Positions 6,769 through 16,449 of a stretch of 51,246 nt of DNA are shown here, piece after piece. The stretch comes from Verrucomicrobiia bacterium. GTDB taxonomy: Bacteria > Verrucomicrobiota > Verrucomicrobiia > Limisphaerales > UBA11358. The DNA lies in NCBI GenBank assembly GCA_025451535.1, contig JANWKE010000020.1, forward strand, positions 1-51,246. The letters are read 5' to 3'. A program made the translations under genes and the position numbers. Under the pieces are notes generated by a model. It ran no database searches. It saw nothing but the letters and a program-made list of their open reading frames with translations, and was not told the DNA's origin. How positions within the stretch are numbered: the first letter of the stretch is position 1; every line of letters starts with the position of its first letter.

Positions 6769-7953
6769 TTACCTCTCCGGGTGCAGCCGGGCGCGCAGCA
6801 CGTGGATGAGCGCCTTGACGGTGAGCTCGATGAAGAGAAACGGCTTGGCGATGAAATCGTTGCCGCCGGCCATCATGGAACTGGTGCGGCTGTCGAAGTC
6901 ACTGAGCGCGGTGACGAAGACGACGGGAGTTTTCTTGTACTGCGGCATGGCGCGCAGCTTGGTGCAAAGTTCAAAACCGGTCATGCCGGGCATGTCCACG
7001 TCCAGGAACACGAGGTCGTACCTTTTTTCCGTCAGCAAATTCAGGGCGGCGTTCGGGTCGGCGGTGCTGTTGGAAGGCAATTGGGCCTTTTCCAGGGCAT
7101 AAACCACGGCGCGCTGCGAGATCGGCTCGTCGTCCACCACGAGAATGTTAACGGCGGGCGGATCCGGATTATCCGGCCGTTTGCCGCGCTCGAAGAGAAA
7201 GCCGAGAAAATCCACGGCGGCGGCGACGGTGCGCAGGGTGGAGGGATTGATGCTCTTCGGTTTTTCGTAAAGCTCCTTGAGCAGCGCCTCCACGGCGGCG
7301 GACATTTGCGAGACATAAATGAATCCGGCCAGGCCGGCGTTGCCGGCGAGCGCATGGGTACGGCGGTAAAGCTCGTGGATGTATTTGAGCTGATTGGTTT
7401 CGTTGTCCGCCTTGATGAGACTCTGCAAACCGGAACGCAACGCCGCGAGGGTGGCCGGCTGGCTTTCAATGAACGCCGTCCGCAACTCCGTCAGAAATTT
7501 TGTGTCGCCCTCGGTATCGGTGAAATTGGGCCGGGCGGACGGGGTAGAAGTAGTCCGCGCGGCGGGGCCACGCGGGATGGAGCCGCTGTCGCCGATGGCC
7601 TGGCGGACGACATCCAGAACATCCTTGGGCGTGCAATTGGTCTTGGACAAGCATTTACTGGCACCGGCTTTCCACGCTTCCTGGATCTGGTTGGTGAGGT
7701 AGGTGTTGGAAAAAACGATGATGGGTACTTTGGCAAAATCCGCCTCGCTGCGGACTCTTTTAATGAAATCAACCCCGGACATCTGGGGCAGAATGAGATC
7801 GAGCAGCATGATGTCGGGTTGAAACGTCCGCATGGTTTTCAAGCCGCTTTCGGCGTCGAACGCCACTTCCGCCAGATAACCTTCAATCGCGAATTTATTC
7901 CGGTAGATGTTCGCTATGATTTGATCGTCTTCGATGATGAGAACTTTTTTCAT
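6769..7953 (-). CDS. REC-Hpt-REC phosphorelay protein
   Basis: 394 residues with three signalling modules. A first receiver domain (1-120) has EDD at 8-10 and the phospho-acceptor Asp52 in MLLDLILP. A central helical domain (about 150-250) carries His200 in [15 protein letters not shown], the histidine phosphotransfer signature. A second receiver (268-390) has VDDEP and Asp318 in [13 protein letters not shown]. There is no DNA-binding output. Its ATG overlaps the stop of the hybrid kinase as ATGA, so the two are translationally coupled and probably form one relay, with phosphate passing between the kinase, this protein's Hpt and its two receivers. Confidence 0.88.
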   Translation of the reverse strand: MKKVLIIEDDQIIANIYRNKFAIEGYLAEVAFDAESGLKTMRTFQPDIMLLDLILPQMSGVDFIKRVRSEADFAKVPIIVFSNTYLTNQIQEAWKAGASKCLSKTNCTPKDVLDVVRQAIGDSGSIPRGPAARTTSTPSARPNFTDTEGDTKFLTELRTAFIESQPATLAALRSGLQSLIKADNETNQLKYIHELYRRTHALAGNAGLAGFIYVSQMSAAVEALLKELYEKPKSINPSTLRTVAAAVDFLGFLFERGKRPDNPDPPAVNILVVDDEPISQRAVVYALEKAQLPSNSTADPNAALNLLTEKRYDLVFLDVDMPGMTGFELCTKLRAMPQYKKTPVVFVTALSDFDSRTSSMMAGGNDFIAKPFLFIELTVKALIHVLRARLHPER

Positions 7954-10394
7954 GAATGAGCCGTGGTCGCAACCGTCCCGGTCAGGGCCGGATGCTTCAC
8001 CAGAAAATCCTGGGTGCTTCTGAATTCGCGCCAGGCATCATCGCACAATTGTTGCGCATTGGTCAATCGGCCGGTCTTGCCCTGCCGCTCCAATTCCCGC
8101 AACAACGGCACCAGCAGCCGCATGCCCAGGGTGGCGCTGGCGCCGGCACAACTATGCGCCACCTGACGCACCTCCTCGGCTTTATTCGCGTCGACCGCCG
8201 TCTGCAATTGAGCGAGCTGACCCGTGGTTTGCTTGAAGTAAAGTTCCACCAATTCGCGAAGGCTTTCCACGTTTCCGCCGCCCAAATCCAACAGCCGATC
8301 CATTTCCACCGGCTCTTCTTCCGGGTCCGGCGGGGAGGCAACCGGCGGGACCACGGGTTGGGCCGGGGCCGGTAAAGCCAGCTCTGAAGTCCAGCGTTCG
8401 ATGACGGTGCGGACATCCTTCGGGCGGATAGGTTTGGCAAGGTAATCGTCCATGCCCGCCGCAATACATTTCTCACGGTCGCCCTGCATCGCCTGCGCGG
8501 TCATGGCAATGATGACAATGCGGGAGTGGAAATGGGCTTTCCCGCCGACTTTTTGGAACTCGCGAATCACCCGCGTCGCTTCCAGGCCGTCCATTTCCGG
8601 CATCATCACGTCCATAAAAATTAAATCATAGGGCTTCCGGTCAAGCGCGTCGAGTGCTTCCCGGCCGTTGGTGGCCAGGTCCGGCTCGTAGCCCAATTGC
8701 TGCAGGATGCGTACGGCAACTTTCTGATTGATAGCGTTGTCGTCGCACAATAGTACGTGCAAGGGCCGGCGGCTGGCAAAGGTTTCTTTGGGCTGAACTT
8801 GCGGGGGCGGGGGTTTCGGCGGCGCGGGTTTAATGTCGGAAAGCGCGCGCGTGAGGGTTTCGAAGAATTGCGCGGGCTTGACGGGCTTGACGGCAAAAGC
8901 CAGAAACGAGATGGACATCGTGGCGGGTGCTTCCAGGCGCGTGCCGACCGGCGTGAGCAACACGAGGGGCAGCGTCATTGCATTCGGCAACTGATGAATC
9001 TCGGCAGCCAGAGTGAAACCATCCATGCCCGGCAGTTGCGTGTCGAGAATCGCCAGATCAAACGGGTTGCCGTCGCGAAGGAAATGTATCGCCTGCTGCG
9101 GGTCCCCGGCGTCCTGGGGCACCATCCCCCACCGGACCGCCTGTTCGGCCAGCGCGCGGCGGCTGGTCGGATTGTCGTCCACGATCAACACCCGCCGGCC
9201 CGCGAGTTTATCCTGCCGGCCCGCGAGCGGGTGCAAGGCGGTTGGGAGTCGGGCCAGCACATTAATGGTGAAGTGAAAGGTCGAACCTTCGCCCGCCACG
9301 CTCTCGGCCCACATCTTGCCGCCCATCAATTCGACGAGTTGTTTGCTGATGGCCAGGCCCAGTCCGGTGCCGCCATAGCGGTGCGCCGTGGAGGCGTCGG
9401 CCTGCGTGAACGGCTTGAATAAACGCGCCAGGCGATCCGGTGGAATGCCAATCCCCGTGTCCCGCACGGAAAAATGAAGATGCAACAGGGAATGATTTTG
9501 TTTTTCCTCTGCCTTGGCGGAAAGCAGTTTGATTTGCACCAGAATCTCACCGGTCTTGGTGAACTTGATGCCGTTGCTCAATAGATTTACCAGGACCTGG
9601 CGCAGGCGCAAAGCGTCGCCTTCCACCAGCAGAGCAATCTCGTCGTCCATCTGATAAACCAGGTCGAGGTCCTTCTCGAATGCCTTCGTCGCCATCAGGT
9701 CCAGGGTTTCCTCCACGCACCCACGCAGGTCGAATGGCCGCGAATCCAGCTCCAGTTTGCCCGCTTCGATTTTCGAGAAATCCAGGATGTCATTGATGAT
9801 GGTGAGCAGTGCCTCACTGCTGGCGTGAATGGTTTCCAGGTAACCACGCTGCTCGGCAGTCAACTGCGTTTCGAGCAGCAGCCCGACCATCGCCACGACG
9901 CCGTTCATGGGTGTGCGAATTTCATGGCTCATCGCCGCCAGGAAATCCGATTTAGCGCGCGCGGCGGATTCGGCGGCAATCCGGGCCGACATCAACTCAC
10001 GTTGACGGTGGAGCAAGTCGCTGAACTGCCGCTTGATTTTCAATGCCGCGTGGAGGCGGGCGCGGAGTTCTGCGATCTCAAACGGCCGGCTCACGCAGTC
10101 GTGGGCACCGAGTTCAAACGCACGGATCTTCTCCGCCGAAGCCTTTGCGGCAACGAACACAATGACGGGAATGGTCTGGGTGGCCGGGACCTCCTTGAGC
10201 TCCTGTAATAATTCCATTTCCGCAGCCTCCAGCAGAATCAGTTCGGGCGGCTCGTCGCGGAGCATCTCAAAAATCCCGTCATCGGACGGCGCCAGCCGGA
10301 TGGCGATATCGTCCGCCCGCAGCAGCTCAGACAGCGTCGCCAGCAATTCCGGATCGTTGCCGATCAGAAAAATTTGGGCTGCTGCTTGTCTCAT
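7950..10394 (-). CDS. Soluble hybrid histidine kinase with three receiver domains and Hpt
   Basis: 814 residues, no membrane segment. Order: a degenerate receiver (1-120; the phospho-acceptor position reads LILLEA, glutamate instead of aspartate), HisKA with His157 in [13 protein letters not shown], an HATPase_c domain with [16 protein letters not shown] and GGTGLGL boxes, a receiver (about 408-525, Asp in [13 protein letters not shown]), a second receiver (about 555-680, Asp in [11 protein letters not shown]) and a C-terminal Hpt with a histidine in [13 protein letters not shown]. Cytosolic BarA/TorS-type architecture with a pseudo-receiver as the likely sensory input. First gene of a two-gene operon with the downstream REC-Hpt-REC protein. 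Confidence 0.93.
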   Translation of the reverse strand: MRQAAAQIFLIGNDPELLATLSELLRADDIAIRLAPSDDGIFEMLRDEPPELILLEAAEMELLQELKEVPATQTIPVIVFVAAKASAEKIRAFELGAHDCVSRPFEIAELRARLHAALKIKRQFSDLLHRQRELMSARIAAESAARAKSDFLAAMSHEIRTPMNGVVAMVGLLLETQLTAEQRGYLETIHASSEALLTIINDILDFSKIEAGKLELDSRPFDLRGCVEETLDLMATKAFEKDLDLVYQMDDEIALLVEGDALRLRQVLVNLLSNGIKFTKTGEILVQIKLLSAKAEEKQNHSLLHLHFSVRDTGIGIPPDRLARLFKPFTQADASTAHRYGGTGLGLAISKQLVELMGGKMWAESVAGEGSTFHFTINVLARLPTALHPLAGRQDKLAGRRVLIVDDNPTSRRALAEQAVRWGMVPQDAGDPQQAIHFLRDGNPFDLAILDTQLPGMDGFTLAAEIHQLPNAMTLPLVLLTPVGTRLEAPATMSISFLAFAVKPVKPAQFFETLTRALSDIKPAPPKPPPPQVQPKETFASRRPLHVLLCDDNAINQKVAVRILQQLGYEPDLATNGREALDALDRKPYDLIFMDVMMPEMDGLEATRVIREFQKVGGKAHFHSRIVIIAMTAQAMQGDREKCIAAGMDDYLAKPIRPKDVRTVIERWTSELALPAPAQPVVPPVASPPDPEEEPVEMDRLLDLGGGNVESLRELVELYFKQTTGQLAQLQTAVDANKAEEVRQVAHSCAGASATLGMRLLVPLLRELERQGKTGRLTNAQQLCDDAWREFRSTQDFLVKHPALTGTVATTAHS

Positions 10395-10527
10395 GACGCC
10401 GGCTCTAATTTGATTTGTGATGTCTATTTTAAGGACGCTTTGCCTCAGGCCGACTATTCAATATCACTTTTGCCGTTTTAGCCAACCCGTTTTTTAGTCT
10501 ACTGCATTTCCAATGCCGAAAGAAACA

Positions 10528-10556
10528 TTGCTGGCACACGGTTTTGGCGGTAAAAT
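10528..10556 (+). promoter_or_regulatory. Promoter of the 2-oxoacid dehydrogenase operon, predicting a leaderless mRNA
   Basis: TTGCTG at 10528-10533, a 17-base spacer, and TAAAAT at 10551-10556. The -10 box ends seven bases before ATG 10563. Confidence 0.6.
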
Positions 10557-10562
10557 CCACCC

Positions 10563-11591
10563 ATGCTGCAAACGGTGCTTGAGCCACAAACAGCGGAAAA
10601 GGCGGCATTATTTCGAGAGACGTATTTGGCCGCCTACCGCTTCATGTTGCTGGCGCGGTTGTTGGACGACAAATTTGCCGCGCTTTGGCGCTCCGGCAGG
10701 ATCCATGGCGGAGTCTTCCTCGGACGCGGCCAGGAAGCCCTGAGCGCGGCGACCGGTATCTCGTTGAAGAAGGGCGACGTGTTTGCGCCGTTGATACGCG
10801 ACGCGGCAGGGCGGCTGGCCTTTGGCGAGACCGTCCTGGACGCCGCGCGCACCTATCTCGGCTCGGCGCGGGGACCGATGGGCGGGCGCGACGGCAACGT
10901 TCACCGCGGCAAACCAAAGGAAGGTTATTTGCCCATGATCAGCCATCTCGGCGCGATGATTTCCGTCGTGAACGGCATTTTACTGGCGCGCCGGTTCAAA
11001 AACCATGCCGGCACCGTCGGCGCCGCCAGCATCGGCGACGGCGCAACTTCCACCGGCGCGTTTCACGAAGCGCTCAATCAGGCGGCGGTGGAAAAATTGC
11101 CGCTCGTCCTGGTGGTCGCCAACAATCATTACGCTTATTCCACGCCGATTTCCCGCCAGTTCGCCTGCCGTGATCTGGCGGACAAAGCGGCGGGCTACGG
11201 CGTCGAGGTGGATTCCATGGACGGCACCGATCTGAATGCATGCCTGGAAACCGTCGGGCAGGCGGTGGACCGCGCGCGGGCGGGGCGCGGACCGCAAATG
11301 GTGGTCGCCACGCTGCTGCGGCTGTGCGGCCACGGCGAGCACGATGACGCCGGCTACATTGATCCGGAATTGAAAAAATCGCCGGTGGGACGAGATTGTC
11401 AGAAAGTGGCGGAGGATTATTTGATCCGGCAAAAATGGGCGGACCCTGCGACCCTGGCGACCTGGCGCACGGAAGCCGTTCACAAAATCGAGGAAGCCAT
11501 TGCCCAGGTGCAACGCGAGCCGGGGCCAGATCCGTTTACCGAGGAGTGGCGCGCCATTTCCACCCAGCGGTTGAATGAAGGGCATGAGTAA
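10563..11591 (+). CDS. pdhA: 2-oxoacid (pyruvate-type) dehydrogenase E1 alpha subunit
   Basis: 342 residues. E1 alpha binds thiamine diphosphate and decarboxylates the 2-oxoacid. The cofactor motif is present: GDG at 158-160 and NN at 187-188, about 28 residues apart, in GDGATSTGAFHEALNQ and LVVANN. The phosphorylation-loop-like region SRQFACRDLADKAAGYG and the CGHGEHDD histidine loop are present too. Pyruvate, branched-chain and acetoin enzymes share these motifs, so the pyruvate assignment is the most likely rather than certain. It begins a three-gene operon with E1 beta nine bases downstream. Confidence 0.88.
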   Translation: MLQTVLEPQTAEKAALFRETYLAAYRFMLLARLLDDKFAALWRSGRIHGGVFLGRGQEALSAATGISLKKGDVFAPLIRDAAGRLAFGETVLDAARTYLGSARGPMGGRDGNVHRGKPKEGYLPMISHLGAMISVVNGILLARRFKNHAGTVGAASIGDGATSTGAFHEALNQAAVEKLPLVLVVANNHYAYSTPISRQFACRDLADKAAGYGVEVDSMDGTDLNACLETVGQAVDRARAGRGPQMVVATLLRLCGHGEHDDAGYIDPELKKSPVGRDCQKVAEDYLIRQKWADPATLATWRTEAVHKIEEAIAQVQREPGPDPFTEEWRAISTQRLNEGHE

Positions 11592-11600
11592 GGCGGCGGC

Positions 11601-12566
11601 ATGAGCATCACCTATCTCGAGGCCATTCGTGAAGCGCAGGCGCAGGCTTTGCGCGACGATCCGCGCGTGTTCATCTACGGCCAGGATGTCGGCCCGTTCG
11701 GCGGCGCGCACAAGGCCACCAAAAACCTGGCGAAGGAATTCCCCGGGCGCGTTCTGGATTCGCCCATCAGCGAGGACGCCATTGTCGGCCTGGCCGTCGG
11801 CGCCGCCATTGAAGGCATGCGGCCCATTGTGGAAATGCAGTTCGCGGATTTTTCCACCGTGGGTTTCAACCAGATTGTGAATCAGGCGGCAACGCTGTTT
11901 TGGCGGACGAACGTCCCCTGCCCGGTCACAGTGCGCCTGCCGTTTGGCGGCACGTCCGGCAGCGGGCCGTTCCACAGCCAATGCATGGAAACCGTTTACG
12001 CGCACTACCCGGGCTTGATTGTCATGACGCCCGCCACAGTCGAGGACGCCTACAGCATGCTGCTCGAAGCGGTGGCCATTGACGATCCGGTGATTTTTTG
12101 CGAGCACAAATTTCTTTACTACCACCTCAAGGCCGAAAAACTGCCGAGCGAAGCCCTGCCGGTGGGCAAGGCCCGCATCGTGCGCGAAGGCCGGGATATG
12201 ACCATTGTGACCTACAGCGCCATGTTGCACGAGGCGCTGGAGGCCGCCAATGAACTCACCCCCGAAGGCTGGGAGGTGGAAGTGGTGGACCTGCGCTCCG
12301 TCAAACCGATTGATACCGACACGGTGATGGCCAGTGTCGCACGCACGGGACGGCTGCTCTGCGTCGGGGAAGCCTGGCCCTGGGGCGGTGTGACGGCGGA
12401 AATTATCGCGCGTGTGTCGAGCGAAGGCTATGGCCTGCTCGACGCCCCGCCGCAACGACTCAACGCCAAGGACACGCCGGTGCCGTATCACCCGAATTTG
12501 TGGGCGGCCCATCGCCCGACCGCCCGCGCCATTACCGCCGCCGCCCGGAAACTCTTAAGGCTCTGA
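11601..12566 (+). CDS. pdhB: 2-oxoacid (pyruvate-type) dehydrogenase E1 beta subunit
   Basis: 321 residues, the usual size. E1 beta forms the other half of the E1 heterotetramer active site. Visible are TYLEAIREAQAQAL at the start, YGQDVGPFGGAHKATKNL, the SPISEDAIVGLAVGAA stretch with the catalytic glutamate region, EMQFADFSTVGFNQIVNQAA, and the C-terminal transketolase domain (VVDLRSVKPIDTDTVMASV, then LLCVGEAWPWGGVTAEI). It follows E1 alpha after a short gap containing a GGCGGCGGC stretch, and E2 starts six bases after its stop. Confidence 0.92.
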   Translation: MSITYLEAIREAQAQALRDDPRVFIYGQDVGPFGGAHKATKNLAKEFPGRVLDSPISEDAIVGLAVGAAIEGMRPIVEMQFADFSTVGFNQIVNQAATLFWRTNVPCPVTVRLPFGGTSGSGPFHSQCMETVYAHYPGLIVMTPATVEDAYSMLLEAVAIDDPVIFCEHKFLYYHLKAEKLPSEALPVGKARIVREGRDMTIVTYSAMLHEALEAANELTPEGWEVEVVDLRSVKPIDTDTVMASVARTGRLLCVGEAWPWGGVTAEIIARVSSEGYGLLDAPPQRLNAKDTPVPYHPNLWAAHRPTARAITAAARKLLRL

Positions 12567-12572
12567 AAAGTT

Positions 12573-13766
12573 ATGCCACAGATTCCCATCATCATGCCGC
12601 AACTGGGCGAATCCATCGCCGAGGCCAGTATCACCGGCTTTCTGGCCAAACCCGGTGAGACCGTGGAAGCCGGCCAGGATTTAATTGAAGTCGAGACGAA
12701 CAAGGCGAACATGACCGTCACCGCCCCCTGTGGCGGGCGCCTCGAAGATTTCACGGCTCAATTGAACGAAAGTTATGCGGTCGGCGCCACGCTGGGCCGC
12801 ATCGAAGCCACGACGGAGGAAGCCGCACGGTTGGGCCTGGATGCTCCAGCGCCCGCCAAATCGGGTGACACCGATCGTCTGGGCAAGGGCAACGGGAACG
12901 GCAACCGGAGCCGGGTGCAGCCGACCGTGCGGGGTTTACCGGTGCCCGCCAACGTCGCCGGCGCAAGTTATCTTTCGCCGCGGCTCAAGGCGCGCATGAC
13001 CGAACTCGGTTTGAGCGCCGCCGACCTCGCGGGCGTCGCCGGCAGCGGCGCGGCGGGGCGTGTGACCATCGAGGATTTTGAGAAATTCATCGCGCACCTC
13101 GAGAAACAGAAAATGAGCCAGGCCTCGACGATGCGCGTGACCGTGGCCGACGCGATGCGGCGCAGTTGGACGCGGCCCATCGCGCACGTCGGCATGCCGG
13201 TTTGTCTCGACCCGCTCTTTGCCTACCGTAAGGTGGCCCGGCCCAAACCCGGCCCGGCGCTCTGCGCCTTGCGTGCGCTGGCGGTGGCGTTGGCCGAAAA
13301 CAGCGCCCCGGCCGGCCGCCTGGTGGGAAATAAAATCGTGCATCCCACCTCGATTGACATCGCGTTCGCGGTCGAGGCCGAGGAAGGCGTGCTGGTACCC
13401 GTCATTCGCAATGCCGATAAGCGGCCGTTAAAGGACCTGATTGCGCCGTACGACGAACTGGTCAAGCTGGCGCGCGACCGCAAACTGCCGCCGGACGCCA
13501 CCGGCGGTTCCATCGCCACGGTCACCAATTTCGGCACGTTCGGCCTGGAATGGGCGACGCCGATTCCGCTGCCGGAACAAACTCTCGTGTTGGGCATGGG
13601 CGCGGCGCGCCACGCGCCGAGTTGGGATTCTGTGAAAGGCCGGTTCGTGCCGATCATGGAGGCAAACCTGACATTGAGCTTCGACCATCGGGTGATTGAC
13701 GGCGGCGCGGCGGGCCGTTTGCTTCAGCACGTCGCGGATTTGATGTCGAAACCGGAAACGCTTTGA
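12573..13766 (+). CDS. pdhC: Dihydrolipoamide acyltransferase, E2 component
   Basis: 397 residues in the standard E2 order. One lipoyl domain (1-80) has the lipoylated Lys44 in ETNKANM. A glycine/asparagine-rich linker (about 95-130) follows, then a peripheral subunit-binding domain (about 133-170, YLSPRLKARMTELGL to GSGAAGRVTIEDF) that docks E1 or E3. The catalytic acyltransferase core ends in DHRVIDGG with active-site His372. It transfers the acyl group from E1 to CoA. No E3 (lipoamide dehydrogenase) gene is in the window, so E3 must come from another locus. Confidence 0.92.
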   Translation: MPQIPIIMPQLGESIAEASITGFLAKPGETVEAGQDLIEVETNKANMTVTAPCGGRLEDFTAQLNESYAVGATLGRIEATTEEAARLGLDAPAPAKSGDTDRLGKGNGNGNRSRVQPTVRGLPVPANVAGASYLSPRLKARMTELGLSAADLAGVAGSGAAGRVTIEDFEKFIAHLEKQKMSQASTMRVTVADAMRRSWTRPIAHVGMPVCLDPLFAYRKVARPKPGPALCALRALAVALAENSAPAGRLVGNKIVHPTSIDIAFAVEAEEGVLVPVIRNADKRPLKDLIAPYDELVKLARDRKLPPDATGGSIATVTNFGTFGLEWATPIPLPEQTLVLGMGAARHAPSWDSVKGRFVPIMEANLTLSFDHRVIDGGAAGRLLQHVADLMSKPETL

Positions 13767-13770
13767 TTCC

Positions 13771-14304
13771 GTGCACCGCGAGTCGGTTTCAAATCGCATG
13801 GTCGTGATGGCAGGCGACCTCACGCAACAGCGGGTGGACGCGATTGTGAATGCCGCAAACACATCGTTGCTTGGCGGCGGGGGCGTGGACGGGGCCATTC
13901 ATCGCGCGGCGGGGCCGGAGATGCTGGCGGAATGCCGCACCCTCGGTGGTTGCGCCACGGGCCAGGCCAAAATCACGCACGGCTACAAACTTCCCGCCCG
14001 ATGGGTGATTCATACCGTCGGCCCGGTCTGGCGCGACGGCCAGCACCATGAGGAGGAATTGCTCGCCGGTTGTTATCGAAGCTGCTTCGCGCTGGTGAAA
14101 CAGCGGGGAATAAAAACCGTGGCGTTTCCCTCCATCAGCACCGGCGCTTATGGTTTCCCGATGGAACGCGCGGCGGGAATTGCCTTGCGCGAGACGAAAC
14201 ATTTCCTGGAACAGGACCGTTCGGTGGAAAAGGTGATTCTGGTTTGCTTCGGTGCGAGGGCGTTGGAGGTTCACCAGACCGCCTTTCGGGAAGTTTGCGT
14301 TTGA
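13771..14304 (+). CDS. Macrodomain protein, probable O-acetyl-ADP-ribose deacetylase
   Basis: 177 residues, all macrodomain. GDLTQQRVDAIVNAANTSLLGGGGVDGAIHRAAG contains the ADP-ribose-binding NAAN and the GGGGVDGAIH loop typical of the MacroD/YmdB group, and SISTGAYGFPMERAAGIAL is the second ligand loop. Family members remove ADP-ribose from acidic residues or hydrolyse O-acetyl-ADP-ribose. GTG 13771 is four bases after the E2 stop and supplies the first strand of the fold; ATG 13798 is the alternative. Probably the last gene of the dehydrogenase operon. Confidence 0.88.
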   Translation: MHRESVSNRMVVMAGDLTQQRVDAIVNAANTSLLGGGGVDGAIHRAAGPEMLAECRTLGGCATGQAKITHGYKLPARWVIHTVGPVWRDGQHHEEELLAGCYRSCFALVKQRGIKTVAFPSISTGAYGFPMERAAGIALRETKHFLEQDRSVEKVILVCFGARALEVHQTAFREVCV

Positions 14305-14329
14305 TATGGTTGCGCGGCGTCTGCTAAAG
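14301..14329 (+). promoter_or_regulatory. Possible promoter of the GH5 gene
   Basis: TTGATA at 14301-14306 and CTAAAG at 14324-14329 with a 17-base spacer. The -10 box is a weak match. It would give a leader of about ten bases before ATG 14346. Confidence 0.3.
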
Positions 14330-14345
14330 CTGGTTCAGACAAAGC

Positions 14346-15467
14346 ATGGACTTTCTCAAAATAACGGTGGCCGTGTTGGCAGGGTTCACCCTGTTTCATT
14401 CGATCGCAAATGGCCAGACGGCCGTAACCGCGCTTCCCGCCAGCCAGACGCGCCCGTACAATTCCGCACTCGCGCCGATGCTTCTACATGGCGAAGGCAC
14501 CCGGGTGCTTGACGCGAATAACCAGCCGGTCTGGCTTTACGGGGTCAACATCGCATCACTCGAATATCGAACCGACGGCGACCACGTGCAGGAATCCGTG
14601 AGCCGCGCCATCAACGGGTGGAAGGTGAACCTGATCCGCCTGCCCCTGGCACAGGACCGCTGGTTCGGCAAAATGAAAGACCAGAACGACGGTGGCGCGG
14701 CTTATCGCGCCCTGGTGGACAACCTCGTGGATACCTGCGCAGCGGCTCATGTTTACATTGATCTGGATTTGCACTGGTCGGACTGCGGCAAATGGGTCAA
14801 CGACGGCGGCCGGCTCGGCCAGCACAACATGCCGGATGAAAATTCCGTTGTCTTCTGGCACGACCTGGCCACCCGCTACCGGAATCATCCCAACGTTATC
14901 TTCGGACTCTATAACGAACCGCATGACGTGTCCTGGGAGGTCTGGCGCAACGGGGGAACGGTCGCTGACATACCCCCGGACTGGAACCGCGACCAGACCA
15001 GAACCAAATTCGATTCAGTGGGTTTGCAGAAACTTTATGACACGGTCCGCGCGACCGGCGCGCAAAATCTTGTGACCGTGGCCGGACTGGATTGGGGTTA
15101 TGACTTGAGCGGCGTGCTGGATGGCAACGCCATCACCGGCACCAATTGCGTCTATGAAACTCATCCCTATCCCAATAAAAAAAATTGGAACAAAAATTTT
15201 GGCGAGGTCAGCCTGAAATATCCGGTGTATGCGGGAGAATGGGGTTTTGGCGGACGGGCCTTCAGCGGCACGAACGGCCCCGCTTACGGACAACAGTTGA
15301 TGGAGTACCTGAAGGGACATGACATCCGGATGTGGACCGCCTGGGATTTCAGCGCCACCGCGGGACCGACCATGTTTAAAAACTGGTCGTATGAGCCGAC
15401 GGTCTTCGGAGACTTCGTTAAAAAACAGCTGGTCGAGGCAGCCGCGGCACACGGTTCAACCAGATAA
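14346..15467 (+). CDS. Secreted glycoside hydrolase family 5 enzyme
   Basis: 373 residues with an N-terminal signal peptide (ITVAVLAGFTLFHSIANGQ), so exported. The GH5 barrel is recognisable from LYGVNIASLEY, the VNLIRLPLAQDRW strand, DLHWSD, the acid/base Glu191 in GLYNEPHD, a later TVAGLDWGYD and the nucleophile Glu298 in YAGEWGFGG. GH5 includes cellulases, mannanases and related beta-glycanases; sequence alone does not settle the substrate. No carbohydrate-binding module is attached. It is on the same strand as the macrodomain gene but 41 bases away with a possible promoter of its own. Confidence 0.88.
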   Translation: MDFLKITVAVLAGFTLFHSIANGQTAVTALPASQTRPYNSALAPMLLHGEGTRVLDANNQPVWLYGVNIASLEYRTDGDHVQESVSRAINGWKVNLIRLPLAQDRWFGKMKDQNDGGAAYRALVDNLVDTCAAAHVYIDLDLHWSDCGKWVNDGGRLGQHNMPDENSVVFWHDLATRYRNHPNVIFGLYNEPHDVSWEVWRNGGTVADIPPDWNRDQTRTKFDSVGLQKLYDTVRATGAQNLVTVAGLDWGYDLSGVLDGNAITGTNCVYETHPYPNKKNWNKNFGEVSLKYPVYAGEWGFGGRAFSGTNGPAYGQQLMEYLKGHDIRMWTAWDFSATAGPTMFKNWSYEPTVFGDFVKKQLVEAAAAHGSTR

Positions 15468-15554
15468 ATTGTTAACCCCGACAACTCACCGGCGCGGCAG
15501 CCTGGTTTTTCCGATTCCAATCCGAAGCGGCACGTTCGCCGGAAAAGTGAACGG

Positions 15555-15980
15555 CTAATCGTTCAGGCCTTCAAGAATCAGCAGAATGAAGGCGCTGCGG
15601 CCGTAGGTGAAAGGCTGGCAGCTCACCCGCAAATTCACCACGGCCGGGCGGCCCCTGGAAACCAACTCCATCCTTGCCTGCCGCCGCACGACACGTCTTC
15701 CCCGGGAAGCGGCCCGGATGCACTGGTACACCACACAATCGCGACAGGCCGGGGCATATCCGCACCCCCCTTTCGTTTCCGCAGCATGGATGCAGCGCAA
15801 TACTTCCCCGCTGCGCCGCTGCTTCACGAGCCGCCGGCTTTTCCCGGTCAGCCGCGTCGCCGCCAGGCTGCAATCCAGGATGCGCAAGTTTTTATCCATC
15901 ACAAAAACCGGGGCTGGAACAGCGTCGAACAGTACACGGTGAAAACCCTGATCAAGAAACTGAACATTAAGCCTGCTCAT
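15555..15980 (-). CDS. Single PAS-domain protein with a cysteine cluster
   Basis: 141 residues from ATG 15980; the frame extends upstream but that part overlaps the rplS end and is not protein-like. The first half is PAS-like: VLFDAVPAPVFVMDKNLRILDCSLAATRLTG. The second half carries a cysteine group at Cys63, Cys73, Cys79, Cys82 and Cys87 (GEVLRCIHA, then GGCGYAPACRDC), followed by a strand-rich C terminus closing the PAS fold. PAS proteins with this GGCG-x4-C-x2-C signature occur in signalling proteins; the cysteines could bind an iron-sulfur cluster or metal, or sense redox state. There is no kinase or output domain, so it would act through a partner. Confidence 0.65.
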   Translation of the reverse strand: MSRLNVQFLDQGFHRVLFDAVPAPVFVMDKNLRILDCSLAATRLTGKSRRLVKQRRSGEVLRCIHAAETKGGCGYAPACRDCVVYQCIRAASRGRRVVRRQARMELVSRGRPAVVNLRVSCQPFTYGRSAFILLILEGLND

Positions 15981-16024
15981 AGCATGGGCTATTTTATAAA
16001 GCCAGACTTGAAAATGCAGCAAAA

Positions 16025-16049
16025 AAAGACGAGGGAAAACCTCGTCTTT
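16025..16049 (-). terminator. Intrinsic terminator of the rpsP-rplS operon
   Basis: A perfect 10-bp stem, AAAGACGAGG (16025-16034) and CCTCGTCTTT (16040-16049), with a five-base loop. Read on the minus strand, the stem runs into a T tract ending near 16021, right after the rplS stop. Confidence 0.85.
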
Positions 16050-16068
16050 GCAGGGTAAATGAGATGTT

Positions 16069-16449
16069 TTACCTGGCCGCCGGTTCGGCCGCGGCTTTTT
16101 CCTCCCGCTCGCGCACGAGGGTTGCGCCCTTGCCGAGGCGTTTGCGCAGATAAGTGAGTTTGGCGCGGCGCACTTCGCCTTTGCGTTCAACCTCAATCTT
16201 ATCCACCCGCGGCGAGTGCAGCGGGAACACGCGTTCGACGCCTTCGCCGTAGCTGATGCGACGGACGGTGAACGTCTCATTCAAACCGTGTCCGCGTTTG
16301 CCAATAACGACCCCGGAGAAAATCTGAATGCGCTCCTTGTCGCCTTCGACGACCTTGGTATGCACGCGCACACTGTCACCGACGGCGAATTTTGCGTCGT
16401 CCTTGCGATACTGCTCCGATTCAATTTTTTCCTGTAATGCCTGGTTCAT
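16069..16449 (-). CDS. rplS: 50S ribosomal protein L19
   Basis: 126 residues, a normal L19 length. The core [33 protein letters not shown] is the L19 signature, followed by [30 protein letters not shown] and the basic [14 protein letters not shown] tail. L19 sits at the 30S-50S interface. Last gene of the rpsP-khpA-trmD-rplS operon; an 82-base AT-rich gap precedes it and an intrinsic terminator follows. Confidence 0.97.
   Translation of the reverse strand: MNQALQEKIESEQYRKDDAKFAVGDSVRVHTKVVEGDKERIQIFSGVVIGKRGHGLNETFTVRRISYGEGVERVFPLHSPRVDKIEVERKGEVRRAKLTYLRKRLGKGATLVREREEKAAAEPAAR

Noticed and set aside
6781-7959. A 392-codon plus-strand frame opposite the REC-Hpt-REC gene
   Set aside because: The minus-strand frame has three well-formed signalling domains; the plus-strand product is low-complexity with no domain. 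It is a GC-driven shadow.
10980-12512. A 510-codon minus-strand frame opposite E1 alpha/E1 beta
   Set aside because: It spans two genuine plus-strand genes and their junction; the product is His/Arg-rich with no family.
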